From Novipirellula caenicola (GTDB lineage Bacteria; Planctomycetota; Planctomycetia; Pirellulales; Pirellulaceae): 64,000 nucleotides of DNA. Under the pieces are notes generated by a model. The model did not search any database, was not told where the DNA came from, and saw only the letters and a program-made list of their open reading frames with translations. Below are positions 27,647-36,158 of the stretch, piece after piece. The stretch covers positions 124,001 through 188,000 of the forward strand of contig NZ_BAABRO010000014.1 of the NCBI RefSeq assembly GCF_039545035.1, written 5' to 3'. The translations under genes were made by a program, and so were the position numbers. Numbering within the stretch: position 1 is the first letter of the stretch; each line of letters opens with the position of its first letter.

Positions 27647-30600
27647 TCAAGGTTGCGGCTGCGAATTTTTCAGGTAATTAAAAATGGATCGTGGCGGGGC
27701 GGGGGCGGCGTGAATTCGTAGCCGCTCCCACGACGCAATCGCCCGGCGTCGCTCGCGTCCGGCATTGACCCAAAGGTTGACGGAGGTTGCATTCAGACTG
27801 CGTCTCAACGGATAGCTTGCGATGATTTTCGCTTCCGCCGATTCCTCTTCGGAATACATGAAATAGAGTACGTGATCATGTTGCACGATGCGGAATTTGT
27901 CAGGCATCGTGACAGGAATCGAATGCATCACTCGGTAGACCGTCACTCCACCAGGCGAACGAGCAACGACCCGGGGACGCAGCATGAATTTTCTGTCCGA
28001 TTGATGGCGAAGAATGATCGTGGCTTCATTGATAGATAACTCGTCAGGATCCCGTTCGCTGGATTGCAGATTTTCGAGTCCGATCTGTAACACGATTTCA
28101 CTGGACGCTTCTTCAGGATAACCGCGATCGAGTTGCAGAATGCGAAAGTCGACTTCGACATCAAACTCGGGTTCCAGCGCGATCTTCTTCATCAACCCGG
28201 TACGCTTCAGAGAAGCATCACCTTGCACCGAGACCGTCGCACCTCGAGCGTCCGAGATGACGGTTCCAATCGTCGAGGGGACTTGCGCGACACCGGCGTC
28301 GGCAAGAGTCTGCTTGGTGAAATCCACTGTCGCCGAGGTCATTGTTTCCCGATGTGAGTCTAGCATCGATAGCGTTTTCGCTTGGTCAGCTACCGTCATC
28401 AAATCAATCTTGTCGGCCCGGATTTCGAGCTTGGTCCAGTTGACACTCATGTCCAAGCCTTTGCCGACATCCGTGATCAATTGCAGCCCTTGGGCACCAA
28501 GCTTCCCCGGTGGGATCGTGACTGACGAGACGAGGCGAAATACGGACGAATCTTCTTGGGCATGCAGCCCATAGACTGTATTTCCGCGTCGTAGAATGCG
28601 AAGTCTGCCCGACGTCGATTCATCTACGACATTGGCGCCGCCCGTCCAAACAACCTGGCGTCCGGCGTTTGTTTCTTTATGCCCAAATCCCAAATATTGA
28701 TGCCCATGCATCCGATCACGCCGCCGATTGATAGCACAACGATCGAAGGTCGGGTTTTCGAGCCGCACCGCAATCCCAATTCCGCAATGCCAACTTAGCG
28801 GTCCTGTTGAGATTTTGAGGTCCTTGTAATCGGCGATCACATCAAAATCACCCTCGATGATTCCGCAAACATTCATCGTTCGGACGCCGTACTCGGAAGA
28901 GTGAACCATTTGCACTCCGTCGATCAGCTCGGTAACGAAGGAGGTGTCGCCTTCGAAATCAAACAGGTTCGCCGGGATCCCGTCACGGAAGTAATGAACC
29001 AGCTGGGCTGGCAATGCCGCCGCCTCTTGATTCAACTGGTTGATCTGGGCGGACGCCAACGGTTGCTGTTCCAACTCAGCCAAGCCTTGGGGCCAATCGC
29101 CAGTGAGTCGTAGGTTTCGTACGACCGCACGAGTTTGATCACGATAACGGAACATTCCAAATTTCCGTGACTCTGTCGCCGAGAGTTCCCAATGGCCGAC
29201 TTGATTGCCATTGAGCATCAACGTCACTCGGTTCTCGCGGATTTGCAGTTCCGCTGAGTTCCAGCCCTCCTCTAATTCCGGCACGCGCGACGACTGCGGA
29301 TGCTGCATATCAAGCTCCGATAGGTTGTCCGGCCGCAATTGCGATCGATCAAATCTGCCGTCGGTCAGTTCGTGCAAGCGAACGCCGCCGGGAGTGATCA
29401 AGAACACGGTTCGGCCCAACGCCGGATGTACCCCGATTCCGTTGGGATGGTATTGGAACTCGTAGGCAATGTTGGCATCCCAGCAAAGTGGGCGGACGTA
29501 TCGAATCAGGTCTTCGTGGTAGCTGTGACGCACGCCGCTTACGGGGGTGCTAATCAGTTCAATGGATTGATCGTCGCCGAGATTTGTTTTCCACTGACCA
29601 AGACCATCACCAAGATCCGGTTCGTAGTAGCTAGCCCAACCGCTAAGCGTTGCATCGGCCAGCAGATCGATCGATTTGGGGACCTGTGGCTTGCCGGTCA
29701 GATGCAAATTATGGATTTCGGACGCAGTGCCTCGCCAACTTCGCAGCACAACCCACGGTGTCGATGAACGCTTGTCGTCGGTCTGAAGAACGCGGCGTCC
29801 GTTGAAAAAGTGATTAGCGGTCCCGCCACCTACCACCGCTCTTAAATGGCTAGTCGATTCAATCTGTTCGAGTTTCGCATCGAGCGCGATCTCGCGGTTG
29901 CCTTTGGACATCGCAGCAACGGCCACGTGCGTTCCACCGTGAATCGGTGTGACGGCAGTTCCTTGAACCATCAATTCGGTAAACGAGCCAGCGTGAGTGC
30001 TGATTTCGGCATTGACTCCGAAATCTCCGGCAAGCGGCCCGCGGTAAGCTAAGCAATCAATTTCGTGTCCCGAGATTTTTCGTGCCCCGTCCGGTCCGAT
30101 GTGAAATCGGGTCAGTGGACGAGCGGCCGCATGCGACTCAGCATCGGAACGACTAAAGACGTCGTACAGCGATTTTGCAGATGCGACGGAGTGCGGCGGG
30201 TGATTGTGCTTCGCTAGAAGCTCGACTTCGGCACAACGTCCGTCCAACAGTCGCAAGTAGTCATTGATCACATCCAGTTCTCGTTCCGAACTGTATTCGC
30301 TCAGATCCGCATAGACTCCGAACAAATCCTGCGTAACGAGGTGCGAAGTCAGCGGGTTTGCCGCAGCGGACCAAAGCATCAGCAAGTCAAGCCACCGCTG
30401 CGTCGCTGATGCGGCGTGGTGCGAAGTACGTTGCCAACCAAAACGATCTTCTAGCCGGTCCGTCACCGCATCGACGTTACCTAATTCGATTTCGATCAAG
30501 CTCAGCAGGATTGCCTGTTCCGCCGCTTGTTCCGGTGACGTCGGCGTGATGCGTTCGGTTTGCCGTAGTAAGTCATCTAATTGACCGAGCTGCGATGCCG

Positions 30601-31054
30601 TTTGGATCAAATCACGTGCAGGGGAAAACAACCAAGCCGATTCGGGACAAGCGTTCAATTCGACCAAGCTGTCGCCAGCGGCTTCATCTTGCCCCATTCT
30701 CGTTGATGACCGCTGAAACGCACCGCGAAGCCGGAATCCGTGCCCTTGACCTGGCAACACCCAGCGGGAAAGTGCTTCAAAACGCTCGGGAAGTGCCAAA
30801 TTGCTTGTCTGTTGGCAAACGGTCACCGCGTTTTGTTGCAAAAGCGGCTCGCCAAACAAATGGCAAAGTACGGCGGCGTCACTTGATGAATCGTTGTCCA
30901 CCCGCTGATCGATCCCCGAATCGGCGGCCGAGCCAGGGACGCCAGGAGCAAATAACAGGATTACCGCTAGCGAGCGAACGATGCCAACAAATCGATGCTG
31001 GATTCGTCGGTTTCGCCCACTCTGCATGATCATTGCCGCGGCTGAATAACGCAT
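27647..31054 (-). CDS. Secreted DUF1581/DUF1583-type protein, long form (type B, copy 1)
   Basis: The protein is 1135 residues if started at 31054; ATGs at 31033 and 31027 are alternatives. The signal peptide ends at about residue 44 ('LLFAPGVPGSAAD'). The architecture matches the 24218 protein: a helical part with 'PERFEALSRWVLPGQGHG', then four jellyroll-like modules, including 'LAGDFGVNAEIST', 'IEGDFDVIADYKDL' and 'LEPEFDVEVDFRIL'. 'RNLRLTGDWPQ' closes the second module. The two long proteins are clearly paralogous but strongly diverged. This is the first gene of the minus-strand operon and is divergent from the sigma factor at 31385, so both probably share regulatory DNA. The function is unknown. 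Confidence 0.75.
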   Translation of the reverse strand: MRYSAAAMIMQSGRNRRIQHRFVGIVRSLAVILLFAPGVPGSAADSGIDQRVDNDSSSDAAVLCHLFGEPLLQQNAVTVCQQTSNLALPERFEALSRWVLPGQGHGFRLRGAFQRSSTRMGQDEAAGDSLVELNACPESAWLFSPARDLIQTASQLGQLDDLLRQTERITPTSPEQAAEQAILLSLIEIELGNVDAVTDRLEDRFGWQRTSHHAASATQRWLDLLMLWSAAANPLTSHLVTQDLFGVYADLSEYSSERELDVINDYLRLLDGRCAEVELLAKHNHPPHSVASAKSLYDVFSRSDAESHAAARPLTRFHIGPDGARKISGHEIDCLAYRGPLAGDFGVNAEISTHAGSFTELMVQGTAVTPIHGGTHVAVAAMSKGNREIALDAKLEQIESTSHLRAVVGGGTANHFFNGRRVLQTDDKRSSTPWVVLRSWRGTASEIHNLHLTGKPQVPKSIDLLADATLSGWASYYEPDLGDGLGQWKTNLGDDQSIELISTPVSGVRHSYHEDLIRYVRPLCWDANIAYEFQYHPNGIGVHPALGRTVFLITPGGVRLHELTDGRFDRSQLRPDNLSELDMQHPQSSRVPELEEGWNSAELQIRENRVTLMLNGNQVGHWELSATESRKFGMFRYRDQTRAVVRNLRLTGDWPQGLAELEQQPLASAQINQLNQEAAALPAQLVHYFRDGIPANLFDFEGDTSFVTELIDGVQMVHSSEYGVRTMNVCGIIEGDFDVIADYKDLKISTGPLSWHCGIGIAVRLENPTFDRCAINRRRDRMHGHQYLGFGHKETNAGRQVVWTGGANVVDESTSGRLRILRRGNTVYGLHAQEDSSVFRLVSSVTIPPGKLGAQGLQLITDVGKGLDMSVNWTKLEIRADKIDLMTVADQAKTLSMLDSHRETMTSATVDFTKQTLADAGVAQVPSTIGTVISDARGATVSVQGDASLKRTGLMKKIALEPEFDVEVDFRILQLDRGYPEEASSEIVLQIGLENLQSSERDPDELSINEATIILRHQSDRKFMLRPRVVARSPGGVTVYRVMHSIPVTMPDKFRIVQHDHVLYFMYSEEESAEAKIIASYPLRRSLNATSVNLWVNAGRERRRAIASWERLRIHAAPAPPRSIFNYLKNSQPQP

Positions 31055-31111
31055 CGTCGAAGGCTTTTTCCTATACTGAAGCGTGCATATGGGGGTGAGG
31101 GCACGTTTTCA

Positions 31112-31146
31112 CTGTTGCAGAACAACTTCATTGTTGCAGAACAACC
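31112..31146. promoter_or_regulatory. Tandem palindromic sites TGTTGCAGAACA (candidate operator)
   Basis: Two direct copies of TGTTGCAGAACAAC lie at 31113-31126 and 31132-31145, a 19-base spacing. Each is itself palindromic (TGTT-GCAG-AACA). They lie 59-92 bases upstream of the first minus-strand gene (31054) in the divergent region shared with the sigma factor. The arrangement is typical of sites for a dimeric regulator bound twice on nearly the same face of the helix. The regulator is unknown. Confidence 0.45.
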
Positions 31147-31270
31147 GAACGCGTTGGGATACCGTGACAACAAAAAGTCCACTCAATCGAAATGCTCTAT
31201 AGAAAAGTCGCATGAAGGCTAATTTTCACGCGTAAAAATTTGCGACCGGACAGGATTTTTCACGGCCGGA

Positions 31271-31290
31271 AACAATTTGGAACAATTTCG
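31271..31290 (+). promoter_or_regulatory. Tandem AACAATTT decamers upstream of the sigma factor gene
   Basis: AACAATTTGG (31271-31280) is followed directly by AACAATTTCG (31281-31290), a ten-base helical repeat about 95 bases upstream of the sigma factor start. GGAAC at 31279-31283 recalls the -35 element of many ECF promoters, but I cannot assign a convincing -10 element. Apart from this pair and the sites near 31112, the intergenic region 31055-31384 shows nothing I recognise. Confidence 0.3.
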
Positions 31291-31384
31291 AGTTTTCGTC
31301 CGCGTGATTGTTTGTTCTCAAGCGACTAACACCTCACACACGGTACGATTGCGTGGTTGATGACCACGATTCGCGAGGGTGATT

Positions 31385-32107
31385 TTGGACAACGCTGAAT
31401 TTATTGACGGATTGCGAAGGCACGATCCCGTCGCTGCGAGGCACTTGAATGAGTGTTTCGTGCCGTCGGTGTGGCGATTCGTGTACGCTCGCGTTGACCG
31501 TGATACGCACCTCGCCGAAGACATTGTAGCCGAGTCGGTGTTGGCACTCGTAGCCGCCGCCGCAAGTGAAACCAAAATCGATCATCCGGCCGCCTGGATG
31601 CGAACGGTTGCACTGCGACGCATTCAAGATCATTTTCGCGCCGCGGCGCGCGTGCAGCACTTAATCGAACAAGCACAACAGCAAACGCAAGTCATTGATG
31701 AACAAGACCCTGCAGCAAAGCACGATCAAAAACTAAAGCGTCAAAACGTGCGTCAGGCGATGGACGATCTTCCCGAGACTTATCGGTTGGTGCTGGAATG
31801 GAAGTATGTCGATCAAGCCAGCGTGAAATTGATTGCGAATCGACTTGGCGCTACGGAGAAAAGTGCGGAATCGGTGCTCTATCGAGCACGGCAAGCACTG
31901 CGGAATCAACTGAACAAACACCACTTCGATCCTCCGCAATCTGCCGCCGCAACGATGCCACAAAACACGATGCCACAAAATACGGGCGGATCGCCTGCAA
32001 AAGGTGACACTGCCAACCCGACCAAACCATCCAGCGGCGAATCGGAATCTTCCCTGCAAAAAGGCCGGCCTCCCGTTTTTCAACCGCGTCTCGCCCGCGA
32101 ATCCTGA
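31385..32107 (+). CDS. ECF-type RNA polymerase sigma factor
   Basis: The protein is 240 residues from TTG 31385, chosen because GCGAGG ends six bases upstream; an in-frame GTG at 31379 would lie right against that Shine-Dalgarno. Region 2 covers about residues 8-80 ('LNECFVPSVWRFVYARV' and 'AEDIVAESVLALVAAA'). Region 4 covers about 120-175 ('LPETYRLVLEWKYVDQ', then 'IANRLGATEKSAESVLYRAR'). A low-complexity Pro/Ser/Asn-rich tail of about 65 residues follows, including a five-residue tandem repeat (M-P-Q-N-T), and is unusual for an ECF factor. The gene lies 72 bases upstream of the anti-sigma-like DUF1549 fusion and divergent from the DUF1581/1583 operon. It probably controls both arms, which is inference. 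Confidence 0.9.
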   Translation: MDNAEFIDGLRRHDPVAARHLNECFVPSVWRFVYARVDRDTHLAEDIVAESVLALVAAAASETKIDHPAAWMRTVALRRIQDHFRAAARVQHLIEQAQQQTQVIDEQDPAAKHDQKLKRQNVRQAMDDLPETYRLVLEWKYVDQASVKLIANRLGATEKSAESVLYRARQALRNQLNKHHFDPPQSAAATMPQNTMPQNTGGSPAKGDTANPTKPSSGESESSLQKGRPPVFQPRLARES

Positions 32108-32179
32108 GGCGGATGGTCCAGTCGCCAATAGCAAACGACAGCGGATCCAGTCGCGACTCCGAAGAAGTGCGTAATCATT

Positions 32180-34783
32180 ATGACTCACGACCCAACATCG
32201 AGCCAATCGCCTGAGGACCTTGGGCAGATCGACGGCGACAATTTGTCGGCCGATGACGATAGCGGTTTTGCCGTGATGTTGTCCGACGCGTTTGACGCCC
32301 CGCCGGTGCCGAAAACATTGGTTCAGCGTTTGGACGAGGGAATTGCGGCTCAGTGGGGCGAGTCACCTGAACTGATTCCCTCGCGACTCGGCGGCGCCGT
32401 CGCCACGGCTCGCAGCGGAACGCGTTGGTTTCGTACGTGGCCTCTTGCTGCGGCAGTGGCTGCGACATTCATGATCGCGTTTGCGCTCAGCTCTGGCTCC
32501 AGCAACCATGCTTGGGCAGCGGTCGTCGACGCGATCAAGCGTCAGGGGTTGATGCAGATCGTGGCTGCCGATGGTCTGCGTTGGCTCGATCTTTCCAATC
32601 TTGTCGTGGGTCGTCAAACCGAATCAAAAACTCAATGGGTTGACCTGCGCAAACGGGAAGTACTGACACGTTTGGCCGACTCGAATACTTTGTTTCGATC
32701 ATCGATCGAGATGGAAGTTGGCGATTCGGCTGCAGATCTATTGCTCGCCGCCTTCCTGCTGGACCGCCCCTTATCCTCCGAAACACTCGCTCAGTTCCGC
32801 GGTATGACGGTGATCGATCAAGAGTGGAAAGAGCGAACGGTCGACGGACAGGACATTATCGATCTGCACGTCCGCTTCAAAACGGTGTCGGATCAGCCGA
32901 TTTCGCTTACGCTTCAATTGGACCCGAAAACTAATTTGCCGCTCGCGGTTCAATCCAAAAGCGGTGATCAAACGCAGCTCACTTCGCTGGCGTATCCGGA
33001 TCAGTCGTTACCGGATCTACAAATGAGTCAATTTCCAAACGACTTGACGATCGTCAACACGACGACGGAGCCGGCGGATTCGACCGATACATTAGACCAC
33101 GTCACCTCCGGCAACATGAGCGAAAGCCAACCGCGCGCCAGAGGAGACGCGGTAGACACCGCCGATTCAAAACAGCGGAGCGAGTTGGTGGACACGCTGC
33201 CGGTTGGGCCAGCAAAGAAATGGTTGCCTGTCGCCGTCGTTTCCTCGACGGATGCGGAAACACTCGAGCGAATTAACACCATCCTCGAAGAATTGTGGCA
33301 GCGTGAAGAGGTTCGTCCCGTCGACATGGCGACCGACCTGGTGTTGTTGCGCCGCGTCTACTTGGACCTTGCCGGCCGCACGCCAAGTGTGACCGAGGTA
33401 CGACAATTTCTGCAAGATCAGGGATCCGATCGTTACGAGCGATTGGTCGATCAATTATTGAGCAGTCCTGATCATGCTTCCCAATTGGCAGCGGTGTGGC
33501 GGTCGTTTTTGATTCCCGAGGGAGTCGATTTGGACGCGTTCGGTGGACGCGAAGCCTTTGAAAAGTGGTTGTCCGATCGCTTTGCCGCACATGAGCCCTA
33601 CGATCAAATCGTTCGCAAGCTGCTGTTAGCCGAAGGACGGTTGTCACAGTCGGGGCCGTTGTTGTTTTACTCGGCATTGAAATTGGACGCCGATCAATTG
33701 GCCGCACGTACGTCGCGGGTGTTTTTGGGGATGCGATTGGAGTGTGCCCAGTGTCACGATCACCCTTTCGAACCGTGGACTCAGGAAGATTTTTGGAGTT
33801 ACGCGGCCTTTTTTGCCCAGATCTCGCGTCCCAAGGGAGAACTGGAAAATGTGTCGAGCGTGATGCGGGTCAGCGATGTCGATCGCGGCGATGTGATGCT
33901 GCCTGAGACGGAAACGATCGTGCCACCGCGATTCTTGGGGCAACCGTTGCCGCCGATCGATGGAACACCAAACGCAGCGTCGGGCAACAAAAACGCGACG
34001 GAATCGGCGCGTCGACAACGATTGGCCGCTTGGTTGACCGGACCGAAAAACCCGTATTTCGCACGTGCGACGGTCAACCGCGTTTGGGCTCAATTGCTAG
34101 GACGTGGTATCGTCGACCCGGTAGACGATTTTGGTGTCAACAACCCGCCCGTGTCACCGGAGCTGCTCGATACGTTAGCAAGTCAGTTTATTGACGATGG
34201 TTTTGACTTGCAAAGCCTGATCCGTTCCATCGTGCTGTCCAAGGCATACCGACTTTCCTCGGGGTCACAGACGGCTGCGAATTCCGACGACGATGCCACC
34301 GAAAAACGGCTAGAATTGTTCGCCCAGATGAACGTCAAAACGTTGACCGCTGAACAGCTTTACGATTGCATCTCCGTCGCGACGATGTCGGGACAAAACA
34401 ATGCCTCATCCAGTTTGGCACGTTTTGGCAACAGTCAGCGTGACATGTTCCTGCAGCAATTCGCAACCCCAGCAGCCAATCGCGCTGAGTATCTGGCGGG
34501 AATTCCGCAAGCATTGATGTTGATGAACGGGAGCTTGATATCGGGGGCAACCAGCGAGCAGACGAGCGGTTTGATTCGCTCGCTTGAGGCACCATTCTTT
34601 ACCGATTCGCAGCGGATCGACGTGTTGTTTATGGCGACGTTGTCACGCCCGGCGACTGAAAAAGAGCGTGAATTGCTGTCCCGATTTATTTCCGAGGACG
34701 CTTCACCCTCAGAACGTTCGGCGGGACTCGCCGACGTATTGTGGGCGCTGATCAACAGTGCCGAATTTACGCTCAATCACTAA
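32180..34783 (+). CDS. Membrane-anchored anti-sigma-like/DUF1549/DUF1553 fusion
   Basis: The protein is 867 residues. Instead of a signal peptide and PSCyt1 domain it has an 85-residue acidic cytoplasmic part, one membrane segment at 87-105 ('WPLAAAVAATFMIAFALSS') and an exported segment (about 106-330, 'AWAAVVDAIKRQGLMQIV') resembling the outer part of anti-sigma regulators. DUF1549 follows at about 370-555 ('LRRVYLDLAGRTPS', then CAQCH at 522-526 with DHPFEPWT). DUF1553 follows at about 610-865 ('TVNRVWAQLLGRGIVDP'). Because the gene directly follows an ECF sigma gene, I infer that its N-terminus holds the sigma factor while the outer part senses redox or substrate. No zinc-binding anti-sigma motif (HxxxCxxC) is present, so binding to sigma is unproven. 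Confidence 0.85.
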   Translation: MTHDPTSSQSPEDLGQIDGDNLSADDDSGFAVMLSDAFDAPPVPKTLVQRLDEGIAAQWGESPELIPSRLGGAVATARSGTRWFRTWPLAAAVAATFMIAFALSSGSSNHAWAAVVDAIKRQGLMQIVAADGLRWLDLSNLVVGRQTESKTQWVDLRKREVLTRLADSNTLFRSSIEMEVGDSAADLLLAAFLLDRPLSSETLAQFRGMTVIDQEWKERTVDGQDIIDLHVRFKTVSDQPISLTLQLDPKTNLPLAVQSKSGDQTQLTSLAYPDQSLPDLQMSQFPNDLTIVNTTTEPADSTDTLDHVTSGNMSESQPRARGDAVDTADSKQRSELVDTLPVGPAKKWLPVAVVSSTDAETLERINTILEELWQREEVRPVDMATDLVLLRRVYLDLAGRTPSVTEVRQFLQDQGSDRYERLVDQLLSSPDHASQLAAVWRSFLIPEGVDLDAFGGREAFEKWLSDRFAAHEPYDQIVRKLLLAEGRLSQSGPLLFYSALKLDADQLAARTSRVFLGMRLECAQCHDHPFEPWTQEDFWSYAAFFAQISRPKGELENVSSVMRVSDVDRGDVMLPETETIVPPRFLGQPLPPIDGTPNAASGNKNATESARRQRLAAWLTGPKNPYFARATVNRVWAQLLGRGIVDPVDDFGVNNPPVSPELLDTLASQFIDDGFDLQSLIRSIVLSKAYRLSSGSQTAANSDDDATEKRLELFAQMNVKTLTAEQLYDCISVATMSGQNNASSSLARFGNSQRDMFLQQFATPAANRAEYLAGIPQALMLMNGSLISGATSEQTSGLIRSLEAPFFTDSQRIDVLFMATLSRPATEKERELLSRFISEDASPSERSAGLADVLWALINSAEFTLNH

Positions 34784-34826
34784 TCCATTGACATTTGACT
34801 TGTCGCAAATCCCACAGGGTTCAATC

Positions 34827-36158
34827 ATGTCCCAATCCTATTCACGTCGGCGTATGCTACAGTCGATGGCTGCCGGATTCGGTTCGGTCAGTGCCAGCGG
34901 ATGGTTTCCCGGATTGGCGCAGGCGTTAGCCAATGATCCGAATCGGCGACGCCACTGTATCTTACTGTGGATGAGCGGTGGTCCGAGTCAAACCGATACG
35001 TTTGATATGAAACCCAACCACGAAAACGGTGGCGAGTTCAAAGAGATTCAAACTGCGGTGCCTGGTTTGCGTTTCAGCGAACATCTTCCCAAATTAGCGG
35101 CGATGAGTGACAAGTTAGCGGTCATGAGAGGTTTGTCGACGAAGGAAGGTGATCACGGTCGGGGAACGTACCTGATGCGAACGGGTTACAAACCGATGGG
35201 GCCAATTCAGTACCCATGTATCGGTTCTTCTTTGGCAAATCAGCTCGCCGAAGAAAAAATGACGCTACCAAGTAATGTCAGCATCGGTACCTACCGTGCG
35301 TTCAATCAAGACGCTTTTAGTCCCGGTTTCCTTGGACCACGCTTTGGGCCGCTGTTTGTCGGTGCCAGCGATGTGCCTGGATCGGTCAGCAATGATGGCG
35401 ACGGGTTTCCAAGCCTAGAGGTACAGTCACTCCGCCGCGCCGACGGGATCGACGAGCAACGGATGCAGCAGCGTTTGAAGATTTGGCAAAGTCTGCAATC
35501 CGAGTTTGTCTCGTCACGTACCGCAGGCGCCGCCGGGATGCATCACGAGGTTTATGAAGGCGCGGTGCGATTGATGCACAGCGATGATGCGAAAGCGTTT
35601 GATTTATCGCAAGAGCCCAAGAAGCTGCGTGAAGCGTACGGCGCGAACGTCTTTGGTCAAGGCTGTTTGATGGCGCGGCGTTTGATTCAACGCGGTGTGC
35701 CGTTTGTCGAAGTCTCGCTGGGAACCAACAGTGGCGGCGTCGGCTGGGACACGCACTCGGACAATTTCCGCGCGGTGGCCAACCTGTCCAAAACGCTCGA
35801 CGATGGTTGGGGCACTTTGATGCAAGATCTACAGGATCATGGCTTGCTCGAATCGACGACCATTCTTTGGATGGGAGAATTTGGCCGCACGCCGGCGATC
35901 AACCCAAGCGCCGGACGTGATCACTTTCCCAACGCGTGGACCAGCGTTTTGGCCGGTGGCGGTATCGCTGGCGGACAAGCGTATGGCAAAACAAGCGAAG
36001 ACGGTACGAACGTTGTCGATGGCAAGATCGGAGTCCAAGATCTGCTCAGCACGCTCTGTTCGGCACTCGGATTGGGTGGCGCCCCAAGCAATATGTCGCC
36101 AAGCGGTCGACCGATCCCCATCTCTGAAGGCTCCGTCATCAAGGAAGTGTTGGCATGA
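34827..36158 (+). CDS. Tat-exported DUF1501 protein (set 3)
   Basis: The protein is 443 residues from the ATG at 34827, 43 bases after the fusion gene; a longer frame from 34758 would overlap that gene. The Tat signal is 'YSRRRMLQSMAAGFGS' at residues about 5-20. DUF1501 signatures are 'WMSGGPSQTDTFDMKP', 'STKEGDHGRGTYLMR', 'VGWDTHSDNF', 'WMGEFGRTPAIN' and 'GRDHFPNAW'. In place of the usual SH(x)D the first motif reads SQTD, so one of the expected His residues is replaced. Its stop overlaps the EF-hand gene start (ATGA at 36155). It is the third DUF1501 protein in the window. Confidence 0.9.
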   Translation: MSQSYSRRRMLQSMAAGFGSVSASGWFPGLAQALANDPNRRRHCILLWMSGGPSQTDTFDMKPNHENGGEFKEIQTAVPGLRFSEHLPKLAAMSDKLAVMRGLSTKEGDHGRGTYLMRTGYKPMGPIQYPCIGSSLANQLAEEKMTLPSNVSIGTYRAFNQDAFSPGFLGPRFGPLFVGASDVPGSVSNDGDGFPSLEVQSLRRADGIDEQRMQQRLKIWQSLQSEFVSSRTAGAAGMHHEVYEGAVRLMHSDDAKAFDLSQEPKKLREAYGANVFGQGCLMARRLIQRGVPFVEVSLGTNSGGVGWDTHSDNFRAVANLSKTLDDGWGTLMQDLQDHGLLESTTILWMGEFGRTPAINPSAGRDHFPNAWTSVLAGGGIAGGQAYGKTSEDGTNVVDGKIGVQDLLSTLCSALGLGGAPSNMSPSGRPIPISEGSVIKEVLA

